From: Bolinopsis microptera
Lineage: Eukaryota; Ctenophora; Tentaculata; Lobata; Bolinopsidae
Direction of reading: 5' to 3'
DNA length: 64,000 nt
Assembly (NCBI RefSeq): GCF_026151205.1
Contig: NC_087072.1
Location: 12,872,169 to 12,936,168, forward strand
Shown: positions 39,527-52,391 of the stretch, piece after piece
How positions within the stretch are numbered: position 1 is the first letter of the stretch
How the letters are laid out: every line of letters begins with the position of its first letter
Notes under the pieces: model-generated
The model's database searches: none
What the model saw: the letters and a program-made list of their open reading frames with translations, nothing else
Told to the model about the DNA's origin: nothing
Made by a program: the position numbers and the translations under genes

Positions 39527-42500
39527 ATACCTTACTCGGGAATATTATAACCGGGATAAAGTGGTGAGTTTTGGAAGATTCCGCCATATTTTTCCCGGTC
39601 AAAAATTTTACCAGTCATAAAAAAACCCGCCGACTCAGATTATGGGGTTCCAAGGGGGTGGTGATCATCATATTTTACCTGAAGTCTCATATGTGCTAGA
39701 GAAGACTTTTGAAGCAGTGGATGGAGGGCTGTAACTTTATTGGCGGTTGCTACCATAATTTCGTTATAAAAATCACAATTTGGTTATAGAAATCAGATTT
39801 CAGGGTGGACCGTGATTCTTACTTCTCTTGCCCACGAATCAGTGAATCGTAGAGAAGAAAACAATTTATATGTTATAGAAGAAAACGAAAATAATAATAA
39901 TATATAATATATATTATAATAATAATGTCTCTAAAGATTGATCGCTTCTCGTGTGCAGTGTGTAGACTGTTGTGGAACACAACAAGAAAATTGAGAATAA
40001 TCTTGTGCGAGGGTAGGGACCCAGATGTCTTTTCTAACCCAAATAAACTTTAAGGAGGCTTCTCATCAGTAGCCGCACCTCCTTACTCGGTTTCTGAACT
40101 GGAATTCTATGGGCTTCCAGACGGCCAGACCGAGTATTACCACCCCATCCTTCTAGAGTTCATCACAAGTAGCACCCACCTTGAAGATCTTTGACACCCA
40201 GACACACCCCATTGGCGAACAAACTTTGGATATAATCTTACATGCTCCCGAAGGAATCCCTGGTTTATGGTCTTTCTCATCATCACCAGCACTTTCACTA
40301 GAGTCACCAGCCCTTTCACTGGAGTCATCAGCCCAATCACTGAAGTATACAGAAGTATAGTTGTGGAACACAACAAGAAAATTGAGAATAATCTTGTGCG
40401 AGGGTAGGGACCCAGATGTCTTTTCTAACCCAAATAAACTTTAAGGAGGCTTCTCATCAGTAGCCGCACCTCCTTACTCGGTTTCTGAACTGGAATTCTA
40501 TGGGCTTCCAGACGGCCAGACCGAGTATTACCACCCCATCCTTCTAGAGTTCATCACAAGTAGCACCCACCTTGAAGATCTTTGACACCCAGACACACCC
40601 CATTGGCGAACAAACTTTGGATATAATCTTACATGCTCCCGAAGGAATCCCTGGTTTATGGTCTTTCTCATCATCACCAGCACTTTCACTAGAGTCACCA
40701 GCCCTTTCACTGGAGTCATCAGCCCAATCACTGAAGTATACAGAAGTATAGTTGTGGAACACAACAAGAAAATTGAGAATAATCTTGTGCGAGGGTAGGG
40801 ACCCAGATGTCTTTTCTAACCCAAATAAACTTTAAGGAGGCTTCTCATCAGTAGCCGCACCTCCTTACTCGGTTTCTGAACTGGAATTCTATGGGCTTCC
40901 AGACGGCCAGACCGAGTATTACCACCCCATCCTTCTAGAGTTCATCACAAGTAGCACCCACCTTGAAGATCTTTGACACCCAGACACACCCCATTGGCGA
41001 ACAAACTTTGGATATAATCTTACATGCTCCCGAAGGAATCCCTGGTTTATGGTCTTTCTCATCATCACCAGCACTTTCACTAGAGTCACCAGCCCTTTCA
41101 CTGGAGTCATCAGCCCAATCACTGAAGTATACAGAAGTATAGTTGTGGAACACAACAAGAAAATTGAGAATAATCTTGTGCGAGGGTAGGGACCCAGATG
41201 TCTTTTCTAACCCAAATAAACTTTAAGGAGGCTTCTCATCAGTAGCCGCACCTCCTTACTCGGTTTCTGAACTGGAATTCTATGGGCTTCCAGACGGCCA
41301 GACCGAGTATTACCACCCCATCCTTCTAGAGTTCATCACAAGTAGCACCCACCTTGAAGATCTTTGACACCCAGACACACCCCATTGGCGAACAAACTTT
41401 GGATATAATCTTACATGCTCCCGAAGGAATCCCTGGTTTATGGTCTTTCTCATCATCACCAGCACTTTCACTAGAGTCACCAGCCCTTTCACTGGAGTCA
41501 TCAGCCCAATCACTGAAGTATACAGAAGTATAGTTGTGGAACACAACAAGAAAATTGAGAATAATCTTGTGCGAGGGTAGGGACCCAGATGTCTTTTCTA
41601 ACCCAAATAAACTTTAAGGAGGCTTCTCATCAGTAGCCGCACCTCCTTACTCGGTTTCTGAACTGGAATTCTATGGGCTTCCAGACGGCCAGACCGAGTA
41701 TTACCACCCCATCCTTCTAGAGTTCATCACAAGTAGCACCCACCTTGAAGATCTTTGACACCCAGACACACCCCATTGGCGAACAAACTTTGGATATAAT
41801 CTTACATGCTCCCGAAGGAATCCCTGGTTTATGGTCTTTCTCATCATCACCAGCACTTTCACTAGAGTCACCAGCCCTTTCACTGGAGTCATCAGCCCAA
41901 TCACTGAAGTATACAGAAGTATAGTTGTGGAACACAACAAGAAAATTGAGAATAATCTTGTGCGAGGGTAGGGACCCAGATGTCTTTTCTAACCCAAATA
42001 AACTTTAAGGAGGCTTCTCATCAGTAGCCGCACCTCCTTACTCGGTTTCTGAACTGGAATTCTATGGGCTTCCAGACGGCCAGACCGAGTATTACCACCC
42101 CATCCTTCTAGAGTTCATCACAAGTAGCACCCACCTTGAAGATCTTTGACACCCAGACACACCCCATTGGCGAACAAACTTTGGATATAATCTTACATGC
42201 TCCCGAAGGAATCCCTGGTTTATGGTCTTTCTCATCATCACCAGCACTTTCACTAGAGTCACCAGCCCTTTCACTGGAGTCATCAGCCCAATCACTGAAG
42301 TATACAGAAGTATAGTTGTGGAACACAACAAGAAAATTGAGAATAATCTTGTGCGAGGGTAGGGACCCAGATGTCTTTTCTAACCCAAATAAACTTTAAG
42401 GAGGCTTCTCATCAGTAGCCGCACCTCCTTACTCGGTTTCTGAACTGGAATTCTATGGGCTTCCAGACGGCCAGACCGAGTATTACCACCCCATCCTTCT

Positions 42501-43453
42501 AGAGTTCATCACAAGTAGCACCCACCTTGAAGATCTTTGACACCCAGACACACCCCATTGGCGAACAAACTTTGGATATAATCTTACATGCTCCCGAAGG
42601 AATCCCTGGTTTATGGTCTTTCTCATCATCACCAGCACTTTCACTAGAGTCACCAGCCCTTTCACTGGAGTCAAAGAGGGAGTTTTCCCGTTAAAGTAAC
42701 TTGTGGCCACATCCCGTTAGAAGCGAGTAAACTGTGCCACTATTTCATGGTCCACGGTGGATTGATTACTGGAGCAGTTGAAGCTGCAAAGCCAAGACGT
42801 TCCCCAATACCAAGCAGGGACAAAAGGATTTCGCGATTATTTTGGCCAAAAATCGCGATACCGCGAATTACATTTCGCGGTATGTTAAACTATACATAAA
42901 ATTTGTCGCAAATAATGGGGAAAATCGCGATTCCGTACATGCCGCGATTTCCTTTTGTCCCTGATACCAAGCGGTGGGCAGGAAATTAAGCTCCGGCTGA
43001 CCTTCAGAGCAGTAGCCCCATTAGCGGACAAAATGAAAGTCTTGTTAAGACAACAATACAACTTCGAATTTGATGGTCAGTAGCTCAGGGGGATATCAAT
43101 AATGATAATGGCGGGGACATTAGCGATAATGAGAATACGCTTTAATGAAGATTTGACTTATTATTGCTTAGATTTATTTTCCTTTATAAAATAGACGTGT
43201 CTTTTTTTTCTATTTCTGAGTAATACTAATATCAATAACTGTAAATTGAAATAACTTCTTTAACAAGTAACAAAAACAGAAATTTCGGTTGAAAATTTGT
43301 TGACCTCTGAAAAAAAACTTGAAAGGTCGGCCACCGGTAAATACATGACCGGGATAATTTGGCGGGTTTTGGGAAAGTCCGCCATATTTTTCCCGGTCAT
43401 TAATTTTCCCAGTCATAAATTAACCCGCTATAATATTCCCGAGTAAGGTATAC
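39527..43453. mobile_element. 3.9-kb element with TATACCTTACTCGGG ends and a tandem-repeat interior
   Basis: Left end TATACCTTACTCGGGAATAT and right end ATATTCCCGAGTAAGGTATA are inverted copies of about 27 bp. Just inside each end is a directly oriented subterminal block with CCGCCATATTTTTCCCGGTC (39580 and 43379). Flanks CGTGATACA and CGTGTACAT suggest an 8-9-bp duplication with an indel. About 70% of the interior is an array of 391-bp repeats. No transposase is present. A similar tip, GTACCTTGCTCGG, occurs at the right edge of the window. Confidence 0.7.
39969..42673. repeat. 391-bp tandem array, about 6.9 copies
   Basis: Units start GTTGTGGAACACAACAAG at 39969, 40360, 40751, 41142, 41533, 41924 and 42315; the last is cut after about 358 bp. 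The copies read as identical, so the array expanded or was homogenised recently. The minus strand of each unit has 79- and 72-codon frames. The latter (SDWADDSSERAGDSSES ... KIFKVGATCDEL) looks protein-like in composition and may derive from a captured exon, but there is no evidence it is expressed. An array of identical repeats may also be assembled with the wrong copy number. Confidence 0.95.
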
Positions 43454-43671
43454 GTGTACATATTTATTCAGGGATAGACGCTTTGCCAGTCAATTGTAGC
43501 CTGTATTTAAGCGTCCGTATAGATTCAAAAGTATAAAAGATACAGCCGTTTCCGACGGCTGTAGGTCTTAAAGATAATCGTTTACACAATAGTTTCACAA
43601 TGCTGGCAAGCATTACCGTTGCTGTTATATTCACAATACTATTTACCCCCTATCACCTTAATAACACCAGA

Positions 43672-44081
<410 letters not shown>

Positions 44082-44094
44082 GATCGTCTGTGTG

Positions 44095-44383
44095 TAATTT
44101 CCGGTCGGTTATACAAAAAAAACGGTAAGAGTTACGGGACTGGTTTTTTCGGTATAGTGCCGACAAAACTCTGATGAAGCCCATGAGACAATTTTCTTAA
44201 AATCGGCCGGTGGTAAGTGGTTTAATTGATGGTTTTGTACCACAAATGTTGCATAAAATTGCTTGAGCAGAACGGCAAGAGTTACGGGGCTTGCTCTCTC
44301 TCTCTCTCATTACTGTATGATATGTTATAGCTGCATTTAAGTAGCGTCATAATTGGATTAGCCCGGAAGATTCGCTGTTATTT
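44095..44383 (+). repeat. Interspersed repeat C, copy 1
   Basis: GTAATTTCCGGTCGGTTATA, GACTGGTTTTTTCGGTATAG, CGGCCGGTGGTAAGTGG and TTGCTCTCTCTCTCTC are repeated almost unchanged at 46835-47120. The sequence continues to GGAAGATTCGCTGTTATTTT, where a Helitron-like element starts. Confidence 0.85.
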
Positions 44384-44413
44384 TATACCATAAGCTTATT
44401 AGGGGAGGGGGGA

Positions 44414-45770
44414 CTGTTGATTTGATTTGATTTGAAACTTTTACAAAATAGCAAGTATACAAATGTACAGCAATTCGAACAAACATATAAAATGGGCCGA
44501 AATGTATAAATGCTAAAAAGCGTGGGTCAGTGAAACAAGTACAGAGGACAACTTTCAGAACAAGAGTTTTTTGGCCGCCCAAAGTCTCAATAACATCACC
44601 TCCACCTAGTAATAAAATTACGAAATGTGAAAAGTGTGAAACAATCAAATAATAATGTATGAATATAATATAATTGTCTCTCAAATACAGATAACGTCCG
44701 TTAACTCTTAAAATACCCCTACAACTTCCGAGAAACATGAATTACGTCATCATGGTGTCTTCTTAACCCGGCTACAGACCTTCCCGTTACGGATGTAGTG
44801 GTCGAGATGAGTCTGTTCAGCCCTCTTCTTCTTCAGGTCAGTTACCACGTTCTTCCTTACTGCACGCTCTTCACTGGATCTATCAGGACAGATCCATACA
44901 TTTTTGTGTGCATCAGCCATCTTCAGTCTCCCTGTTTTCATCAGAATCTGATGAACTGCTGTTGAGCTTGGGACGGTGATCTTGACTGGTCGGATAGCCG
45001 TACCAGGCCTCTTCCAGCCGACTCTAGTCGCTTCAAAATGAGGTTTCTCCCCGATCTCCTCCAATAGTGCGGTTACCAGAGCTGGTAGCTGTTCTTCATC
45101 CTCTTCTTTCAGACCAAACACTATCAGATTCTTGCTCCTGTCCTCCTCTGCAGCCACACTCTTCATTACATTCTTCAGAATTTTACTGTTGCAGACCGCG
45201 CCACTTGTGCTGTTCTTTTGTACAGCTGCACTGTAGCTCTTAATTCCTGTCTCCACCGTTGTTTGTACTGTCTCTTCAACTGACGTCTTAAACAACTGTA
45301 GTTGTTCGTCCTTCTGCACTAGCAACTGGTCCTGCAACCTGACCATCTTTTCCTTGTCTGCTAGTGCTTCCGTCTTGAGGCACTCAACGATTTCCATCAT
45401 AGCGCTCATCTGACTACTCTGCCGTCGTACGAGGTCTGCTGCTTGCATAACCCAGTTTGCCATATACCTTTTATAGATAGACGGAGACATGAGTATTTCC
45501 TGGTCCATATTTCCACGAATTTCGAAGTTTTCTAATTTCAGTTCTCTTGCCATCGAAGTAAACCATCTTTCAGTACAGCCCTCTACATCTTCCTTTTCTT
45601 CGTAGCTGAAATCCTTGATTTTCTTCTGAGATCGGGTCAAATTCAGATCATCCTCCATGGCCTGGTGTACTTGTATAATAATGTACCAGTACAATTACAC
45701 ACGCAAAGGCTAACTAGGCGGTAGCAGCAAACTGAACTTATCGCTAAGTTACAAAAGATAAGGGAGATCG
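44414..45770 (-). mobile_element. Retroposed LINE ORF1 segment inside the Helitron-like element
   Basis: On the minus strand a 314-codon ORF is followed by about 330 bp of 3' sequence ending TTTCAAATCAAATCAAATCAA, a (TCAAA)n tail typical of LINE 3' ends. The sister element at 61351 has only about 22 bp at this position, so the segment was inserted by reverse transcription. There is no endonuclease-RT ORF, so it is either an ORF1-only derivative or has lost ORF2. Confidence 0.6.
44750..45694 (-). CDS. LINE ORF1-like nucleic-acid-binding protein
   Basis: 314 codons, intact. An acidic N-terminal part is followed by a coiled coil (about residues 85-155: MSAMMEIVECLKTEALADKE and LQDQLLVQKDEQLQLFKTSV). 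Then comes an RRM-like segment, RSKNLIVFGLKEEDEEQLPA, and TRVGWKRPGTAIRPVKITVP, where RPVKI and the following strand resemble the RRM plus C-terminal domain of LINE ORF1 proteins. A basic tail ends RVKKTP. Such proteins form trimers and bind LINE RNA. The ATG at 45658 (MEDDLNLTRSQKK) is a likelier start than the upstream one. Assignment rests on motif resemblance; a host gene copy is possible. Confidence 0.6.
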   Translation of the reverse strand: MYWYIIIQVHQAMEDDLNLTRSQKKIKDFSYEEKEDVEGCTERWFTSMARELKLENFEIRGNMDQEILMSPSIYKRYMANWVMQAADLVRRQSSQMSAMMEIVECLKTEALADKEKMVRLQDQLLVQKDEQLQLFKTSVEETVQTTVETGIKSYSAAVQKNSTSGAVCNSKILKNVMKSVAAEEDRSKNLIVFGLKEEDEEQLPALVTALLEEIGEKPHFEATRVGWKRPGTAIRPVKITVPSSTAVHQILMKTGRLKMADAHKNVWICPDRSSEERAVRKNVVTDLKKKRAEQTHLDHYIRNGKVCSRVKKTP

Positions 45771-45773
45771 ATA

Positions 45774-46073
<300 letters not shown>

Positions 46074-46659
46074 ATACGACAATGTTATGCGTGTTTTCAA
46101 ATATAATAGGCGGGTGTGGTGCGGAGTTAACAAGGGTTAATTTCTATAACGATTTAAATAAAAATGGAAAGCGGTTCAAGACGGGAGTGATGAGGTGTAA
46201 TAGTCGGTGTTCAGACCTTATGATCATGGAATGTGGTGCCTCATGGCTAATAATGACTTAATTATCCACAATACAAGGAATAACTGATTATGAGATTATT
46301 GTTTAAGAAACTTTTGGGTCACCTAATGCGGGTTTTGACTCAGCGGGTAATTACTCCTACCCTTTTTAACTGCGGCAGTGAAATCCCGGCCGAAGGCCGG
46401 GTTACACTAGTACTATTATATCCCCTTTATTGTTTTCCAGGCATTAAGACTCATCGGAAGTAGTTTAGCAGGTATATTTAAGTTCAAAAACATTCTAATT
46501 CAATGTTAAAGATGACAGGAATAAGAAATAGTTATGTGGAGGTTTTTAAGAAATTTACGAAAAAAACGCGCCAGCATGTTATACGAAATTAGGTAAAAAA
46601 CCCAAAATCGCCATATTCAGGTGCCTTAAAAACCATGTTAAAATTGAGTTAGAGATCTG

Positions 46660-47122
46660 AAACTTTGCAGGGCGTCTAGACCTTGTCCAAATCGACTGTA
46701 CAAAAATTTTCATGTTTCAGGAGTATCGGGAAATGGGTTTTCTGGAACCACTGTTTTACAACAGATTGTCGTGAAGTACCTATATCACCTTAATAACACC
46801 AGGATGTGTGTCTGTCTGTCTGATCGTCTGTGTGTAATTTCCGGTCGGTTATACAAAAGAAACGGTAAGAGTTACGGGACTGGTTTTTTCAGTATAGTGC
46901 CGACAAAACTCTGATGAAGCCCATAAGAAATTTTTTTTAAATCGGCCGGTGGTAAGTGGTTTAATTGATGGTTTTGTACCACAAATGTTACATAAAATTG
47001 CTTGAACAGAACGGCAAGAGTTACGGGGCTTGCTCTCTCTCTCTCATTACTGTATGATATGTTATAGCTGCATTTAAGTAGCGTCATAATTGGATTAGCC
47101 CGGAAGATTCGCTGTAATTTTA
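46660..47122 (+). repeat. Repeat block: 39410-type segment followed by repeat C, copy 2
   Basis: 46667-46775 matches 39410-39526, and 46785-47120 matches 43650-44383 with the microsatellites reduced to GTGTGTCTGTCTGTCTG. This shows that the two segments belong to one repeat family, and that the 391-bp array element and the expanded microsatellites at 39.5-44.1 kb are later additions. The copy is cut at about 47122 by the 3' end of the large LINE. Confidence 0.8.
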
Positions 47123-47241
47123 TAATAAAACAAATATTTAATAAAACAAATATTTATTTTTACGGCACAATCAAACAATATCAATAATAAATAAATCAGG
47201 GGAGGTTTGAAGAGGTTTCAAGTGCCGAAGGCCACTGCTTA

Positions 47242-48215
47242 TGTAAGCAGTCGCCATCTGCTCCAGATTCGTAGATTATTTGTATCAATTTAAGGTACGA
47301 ACAACGAAAACAAGAGTAATAACGATGGTTACAAGATATTAAATTATAAAACAACACAATGAATAATTCGACAAACTCCTGCTTTAACTCCTAGTTCACC
47401 AGACGTATATTGCCCAAAATCGCCCACCGATCTAATGATCTTATCCTACCATAACATATCACATCATGAAATACTATCAATATACACATACTATAGCCAG
47501 ACATACTATTATATATAAAGTCGGCCGTCAATACTTGTCTATATTCACGCTGAAGCCTGAAACTCCTAGTTTAAATCCGCCATGACCCATGCCATTATGT
47601 CTACTATCAATCCCTCTCTAGGCCAACCAGAACTCAACCAGAGTTACAGGTTCCGACCACCAACTATCCTTCGATAGGACAAACCACCAACTCTCTCTCC
47701 CAGTTCAGGCTCCCTTACAGTCCGGCATCAATGACGCTCTATCGAATCGGGAAAACTCCATCTCCTTCTCGACCGTCCGTCCGGCCTTATATATTCCTCT
47801 ACCAGCCCTGTATGTGCCGCACCAAAATACGGCCCGCCTATGCTGTATGCTCCGAAAACTCATTATTCTCTATTAAATGCATTCTAATCTATAGCACGCA
47901 CTGTCTTGTCAACAAGTCTGCCTGATTTTCTCGTGCTCTCTTGTGCTTATTCAACCAACACCGGATTACTGGCCGTCTAATTTTATCTATGATTATCATT
48001 AATTCCCTACCAGTATTTTCAGCCACTACCCACATCACACTCCCGTCGTGTTCTTGCCATAAGCCTCTACATGCTCGTTGCACAATGATTATTTCGGCCG
48101 CTACTAATGATAACTCCGCATTCTCTTGAGTAAACGGTTAATATTATAAATCTATATAATTTAACTTAATAATGATACTTCCAGAAAAATTGACTCAAAA
48201 TATTCACTGCGTACA
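47242..48215 (-). repeat. LTR (3' LTR in element orientation)
   Basis: 974 bp. A few substitutions and small indels separate it from the other LTR (for example GTCGCCATCTG versus GTCACCATCTG, and an 8-base indel near 47567), so the insertion is fairly young. Both LTRs contain the same short frame starting MTLYRIGKTPSPSRPSV, not a gene. Confidence 0.9.
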
Positions 48216-48978
48216 CAACTTTACAAAATATGATCTTTTTTAGAACCTTACTATAATAGTATAAAAATTTAATAGAAAATCTCGAACTAAAGACCCTATA
48301 CCTTGCCCGATCACGGCTTACACAACTTAACAAAATCTGATCTTTCTTAGAACCCTACTATACTGGTATAATAATTTACTCTCCTTAAAAACCCCTTTCT
48401 GCACTTCCTCAACATTTCTAAATCACAAATTTTTAGAACCCAACTTTAATAATTTAATAACAACTCACAATTTCTAAACGTTTTTTAATGTGTCCATTTC
48501 ATTCTTCGTCTCTTCTTACCCGTGTCTTGTTCGTCGTTCAGCATATCAACTTTTTATCTTCGCTTAGGATATCAGCAATCATCTCCGATATCTTCGGTGG
48601 TCTCCGACTCTGTGTCCCCGTCCAGGATATCAGCCTTTGTCCCCGACTTGGTGTCTCCGTCCAGGATATCAGCAATTTCCTCCAACACTGTCTCGCCGTC
48701 TCCGACACTTTCTCTCCGTCTAGGATATCAGCTATTTTCTCCGACACTTTCTCTCCGTTTAGGATATAAACAGTTGTCCCCACCTCTTGGTCTCCATATC
48801 TCCAATCTATCCCCCTTTTATGCTTCCATGTGATCTCCAATTCATGTGTTCTCGAATCCTGTTTCTGGTCATGCTTTCATGCAACCCCCAATCCATGTGT
48901 CCTCGACTCTGGTCACAGATATATTGTCTTTCAATTTCTTCCCCCTTTTTTTTTTTTTTTTTTAGCTTGCATGTACTT

Positions 48979-49638
48979 CTACTTTTCCCCGGTTGGTTTC
49001 TTTATCTGTCTTTCTTTTCCAATTACCTCAATCTGTAAGTTTTCTTTCCCCTTTAGTTCTCTTTTTCTTCTTTTTTCGTCCATCCTTTCTAAGATATCTA
49101 TTCTCTGTAGCAGTTTGCCTTCTGTTATCGTCCTTGAATCTTCTAGCATCTTTATTCTTTTCTCCAAAACACTAATCATTTCCGCTCCTAAATTGTCTCT
49201 TCTTTTCCGTACTTTTTCTAGTTCCGTATACATTCCCGTCCAATTCTCCTTCCTTCCACTTTTATCCACCTCTACGGCTTCCAGGTACAGTCTAAAACGC
49301 AACCATTTCTCGTGCCCTATTGCATTCTCGTCTTCATATTTTAATTTTTTCGCCTTTCTTGTCATTGACTCTTCTTCATCTGCATTACTGATCTCTGTAC
49401 TGCTATCTGAGTCGTATCCTGTGCTACTTTCTGTATCAGTTTCCTCTTCTCTTCGTTGATGAATGTATGGTCTTTCCTTAAAGTTCTCATCTTCCTTTTT
49501 GTATTTTTTATTTCCTCCCTCCGCACCATTTGTCTCTAAGTTACTCTCTGAATCAGTGCTTGAATTTGGTTCGCACCCTTCCACTCCCATTACCATCTGT
49601 CTTTCTCTTTTCCCCACTTTACACTTTACCGTATGCAT
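48979..49638 (-). CDS. Unrecognised charged coiled-coil protein of the LTR element
   Basis: 219 codons on the element's coding strand. Residues 20-95 are acidic and Ser/Glu-rich (SSTDSESNLETNGAEGG, EEETDTESSTGYDSDSS); residues 125-219 are Lys/Glu-rich and likely coiled coil (LEKVRKRRDNLGAEM, LEKRIKMLEDSRTITEGKLL, RIDILERMDEKRRKREL). No zinc knuckle or other gag hallmark is visible. It may be a gag-like remnant or an unrelated captured ORF. A poly-T run on the plus strand (48945-48963) adjoins its C-terminus. Confidence 0.4.
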   Translation of the reverse strand: MHTVKCKVGKRERQMVMGVEGCEPNSSTDSESNLETNGAEGGNKKYKKEDENFKERPYIHQRREEETDTESSTGYDSDSSTEISNADEEESMTRKAKKLKYEDENAIGHEKWLRFRLYLEAVEVDKSGRKENWTGMYTELEKVRKRRDNLGAEMISVLEKRIKMLEDSRTITEGKLLQRIDILERMDEKRRKRELKGKENLQIEVIGKERQIKKPTGEK

Positions 49639-49659
49639 TCTGAGCTATAGACCTCCAAT

Positions 49660-50560
49660 CGATATGTCCTCCAATCTTGTATCCTATCTATGCTTTCATG
49701 CGACCTCTAATCCACGTGTCCCCCAATCTTGTCTCCGATCTATGCTTCCATGTAACTTCCAATCGATATGTCCTCCAATCTTGTCACCGATCTATGTTTT
49801 CATGTATCCTTGTGTCTTCTTCCAATGTCTCAATGTGTCTCCTTTCAATGTCTCCTTTTAGTGTCTTTCAATGTCTCCCCATATCTCTAGTATTCCCACC
49901 GCAATATCTCCAAGATTATCCATATGTCTTCTTCCAATATGTCTGCGTGTCTCCTTCCAATTTCTCAAGGTGTCTCCCTTAAATCTCTGCGTATCTACTT
50001 CCAATTTCTTTACGTGTCTCCCTCCGATGTCTCCTCGTTTCTCCCAACAAAGTCTTCTAATATCTCCTCGTATCTCCTTCAAATGTTTCTCCTTCGATAT
50101 TTACCCTGGAATGATATTTAATGCTCTGTCACCACTCACTACATTCTACACGTTATTTCATCACTCACCATGTTTAAATAATGTTTCCACTATTTACCAC
50201 TTGTATATTTGCCACCACAATGTTTCCAATATCATCCATATCTCTCCTTACTATGTCTCCATGTGTCTCCTTCCACGTGTTTCACTCCACTTGTCTCCTT
50301 GTTTCCCTTACCAATGTCTCCTTCCAATGTCTCCTTATATCTCCTTCAAATGCCTCCTTCCATGTTCCCTCCAATGATACATGCGTCCTTTCCAGTCTCT
50401 CTCCAATTTATCTCCAATACGTCCACCCATACTTCCTCCAACCAGTCTCCAACCCATCCCTCCAGATGTCCTCCGATCATATTTCTCATTCCAATATGAC
50501 CCCCCACCACATTCTAATAATATTTCCACTAGTTACCACTAGTACTGCCACTGCACTCCT
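49660..50560. repeat. Degenerate pyrimidine-rich repeat region of the LTR element
   Basis: Dense, irregular copies of motifs such as CCAATGTCTCC and ATCTCCTTC on the plus strand (GGAGACATTGG on the minus). Open frames on both strands here come from this composition. Probably a decayed minisatellite. Confidence 0.7.
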
Positions 50561-50752
50561 AATGCATCTATGCCTTTCCCTCCAACATCACTCCTCACCA
50601 CGTTCCAACAGCTGGTTCCAATAATAATTCTGCTATTTATCCTCTCTCACCATGCTCTAATAGTAATTCCACTATTGTCACCTGTCACCATGCTCCAATA
50701 GTAATAACACTAGTCACCACTAGTACCACCACCTCCAATAGTAATTCGCCAC

Positions 50753-50955
50753 CACCATGTCTCCAATAATAATTCCTCTAGTCACCTCTATTATCGCCAC
50801 CACCATGTCTCCAATAATAATTCCTCTAGTCACCTCTATTATCGCCACCACCATGTCTCCAATAATAATTCCTCTAGTCACCTCTATTATCGCCACCACC
50901 ATGTCTCCAATAATAATTCCTCTAGTCACCTCTATTATCGCCACCACCATATTGT
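50753..50955. repeat. 48-bp minisatellite, about 4.2 copies
   Basis: Units begin CACCACCATGTCTCCAATAA and include TTCCTCTAGTCACCTCTATT; ATG-containing starts fall at 50757, 50805, 50853 and 50901. Length divisible by three gives repeated peptides on both strands. No evidence of function. Confidence 0.9.
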
Positions 50956-50999
50956 CTCCAATAATAATTCCAATAATAATTCCACTTTTATCACCTCTC

Positions 51000-52371
51000 G
51001 CCACGTTTCACTAGCATTTCCACTAGTAAAGTAGTAACTACCACTATTAATGCCACCGCCATGTTTCCAGATGGATTTATATGTAAAACAAGCAAAACAA
51101 GCAAAACAAGCAAACGTGCAAACAACCGCTACCTCGTTTAATAGAGGAAACTGAATACTTTATAAAACTCGCAAACTATAACTGAACATTTAACAATAGC
51201 CACTCTATAGGGAATTTAGACCATGGCTCAGCTCCAGATGTTCTTATTATAGTAAACACACCGCTCAGACGTAACATAGTATGTCAGTTCAACTAATATG
51301 ATTGTTTCCAGTGGACACCAACATATCCACAGCTTTCTATCTCGCCCTAACTCCATACTATACAAAATTTACACTCACTTAATACAATACTCACCTGTCC
51401 GTTCCATTTCTCAGCTCCGCATTTCTCGGCTTTTACTCTAATTGAAAAACCAGTGTCTCACACAGTCACTCCATGACTTAATATTCAAAGTTGCCGTGTC
51501 TCACACAGTCACCTGATGACTTAATTTCCAAAATCGCCGTCGGATCATCTTTGTCATATATTCGGCCTGTCAATTCATCGCACTCTTCACAGAAAAGTAG
51601 TCCTAGTTTCTTTCATCATAGAAAATACCATTCCCCTCAAAATTTAAATCTCACTCAAAACGTACCACGTTTTCAAACTTATACACAGCTTTAATTCGAT
51701 ACAAGTGACGTCACATCTCTCTGAATAACCTCCCTCTCCCTTTCCAGTGCTAGCAGCACCCGGGTCTCATTTATATAAATTACATCTCTCCCCCAATCCT
51801 TGAAATGTTGGTCGCAATTTCGCCAGCCCACTCCAAACTCCCCCTCTCGCTCTCTTCCATAATATAAAATATGTAGCGCTACAAAAAGAAAACAAGTCTG
51901 ACACACAACAGAACGATTCAGCAGGCAGCCACTCCCACTGAGGTTCTGGTGGCTGAAAGTATGTCAAGTCTGCCGTCTTAAAACTTAAAATAAGAAACAG
52001 TAAACCATGAACTGCTCACGTACCCCCCTCGATAATATTCATAACACTCTCTCGATACAATCTCTCAACGGACTGATATTTATTCCTCAAAATATCCCCT
52101 TAGCTCCTCCTAATCTATGCCCCTCCGGTACCTAACCTTCCTTCCCTTACATGATGAAAGAAACCCAAAAATTTCATTTAAACTCCACACTTAACCGTGT
52201 ATTCATTTACTGCTCTTGCACTGAACTAATCGATGACCCTAATCTGACTGGCAACACTGTTACAACATAACGTAACTCTACTCCTCACACCGGTCAATTC
52301 ACATTCGAATAATAAGCAATCTCTCCCTTACCTCAATTAAAATACAAATAATCTATCCTATAATAAAATAG
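51000..52371. other. LTR element interior, no recognised gene
   Basis: AT-rich sequence in the LTR element's 5' internal region (minus orientation). Contains CAAAACAAGCAAAACAAGCA near 51090 and a duplicated GTCTCACACAGTCAC near 51455 and 51499. No gag, protease or polymerase motif seen. Confidence 0.45.
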
Positions 52372-52372
52372 G

Positions 52373-52390
52373 ATCCTACCGTTCGCGCCA
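52373..52390 (-). promoter_or_regulatory. Candidate tRNA primer-binding site
   Basis: Minus strand TGGCGCGAACGGTAGGAT, one base inside the LTR that begins at 52392. A TGG start at this spot is expected for pairing with a tRNA CCA end. The tRNA is not identified. Confidence 0.6.
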
Positions 52391-52391
52391 T

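Noticed and set aside
40137-42710. Series of identical 79- and 72-codon genes on the minus strand
   Set aside because: They repeat because the DNA is a 391-bp tandem array; no start context, splice or family support. Kept only as a possible captured exon in the findings.
48488-50624. Long plus-strand ORFs rich in Ser, Pro, Phe and Cys
   Set aside because: They follow a pyrimidine-rich degenerate repeat inside the LTR element and are antisense to the element's orientation.
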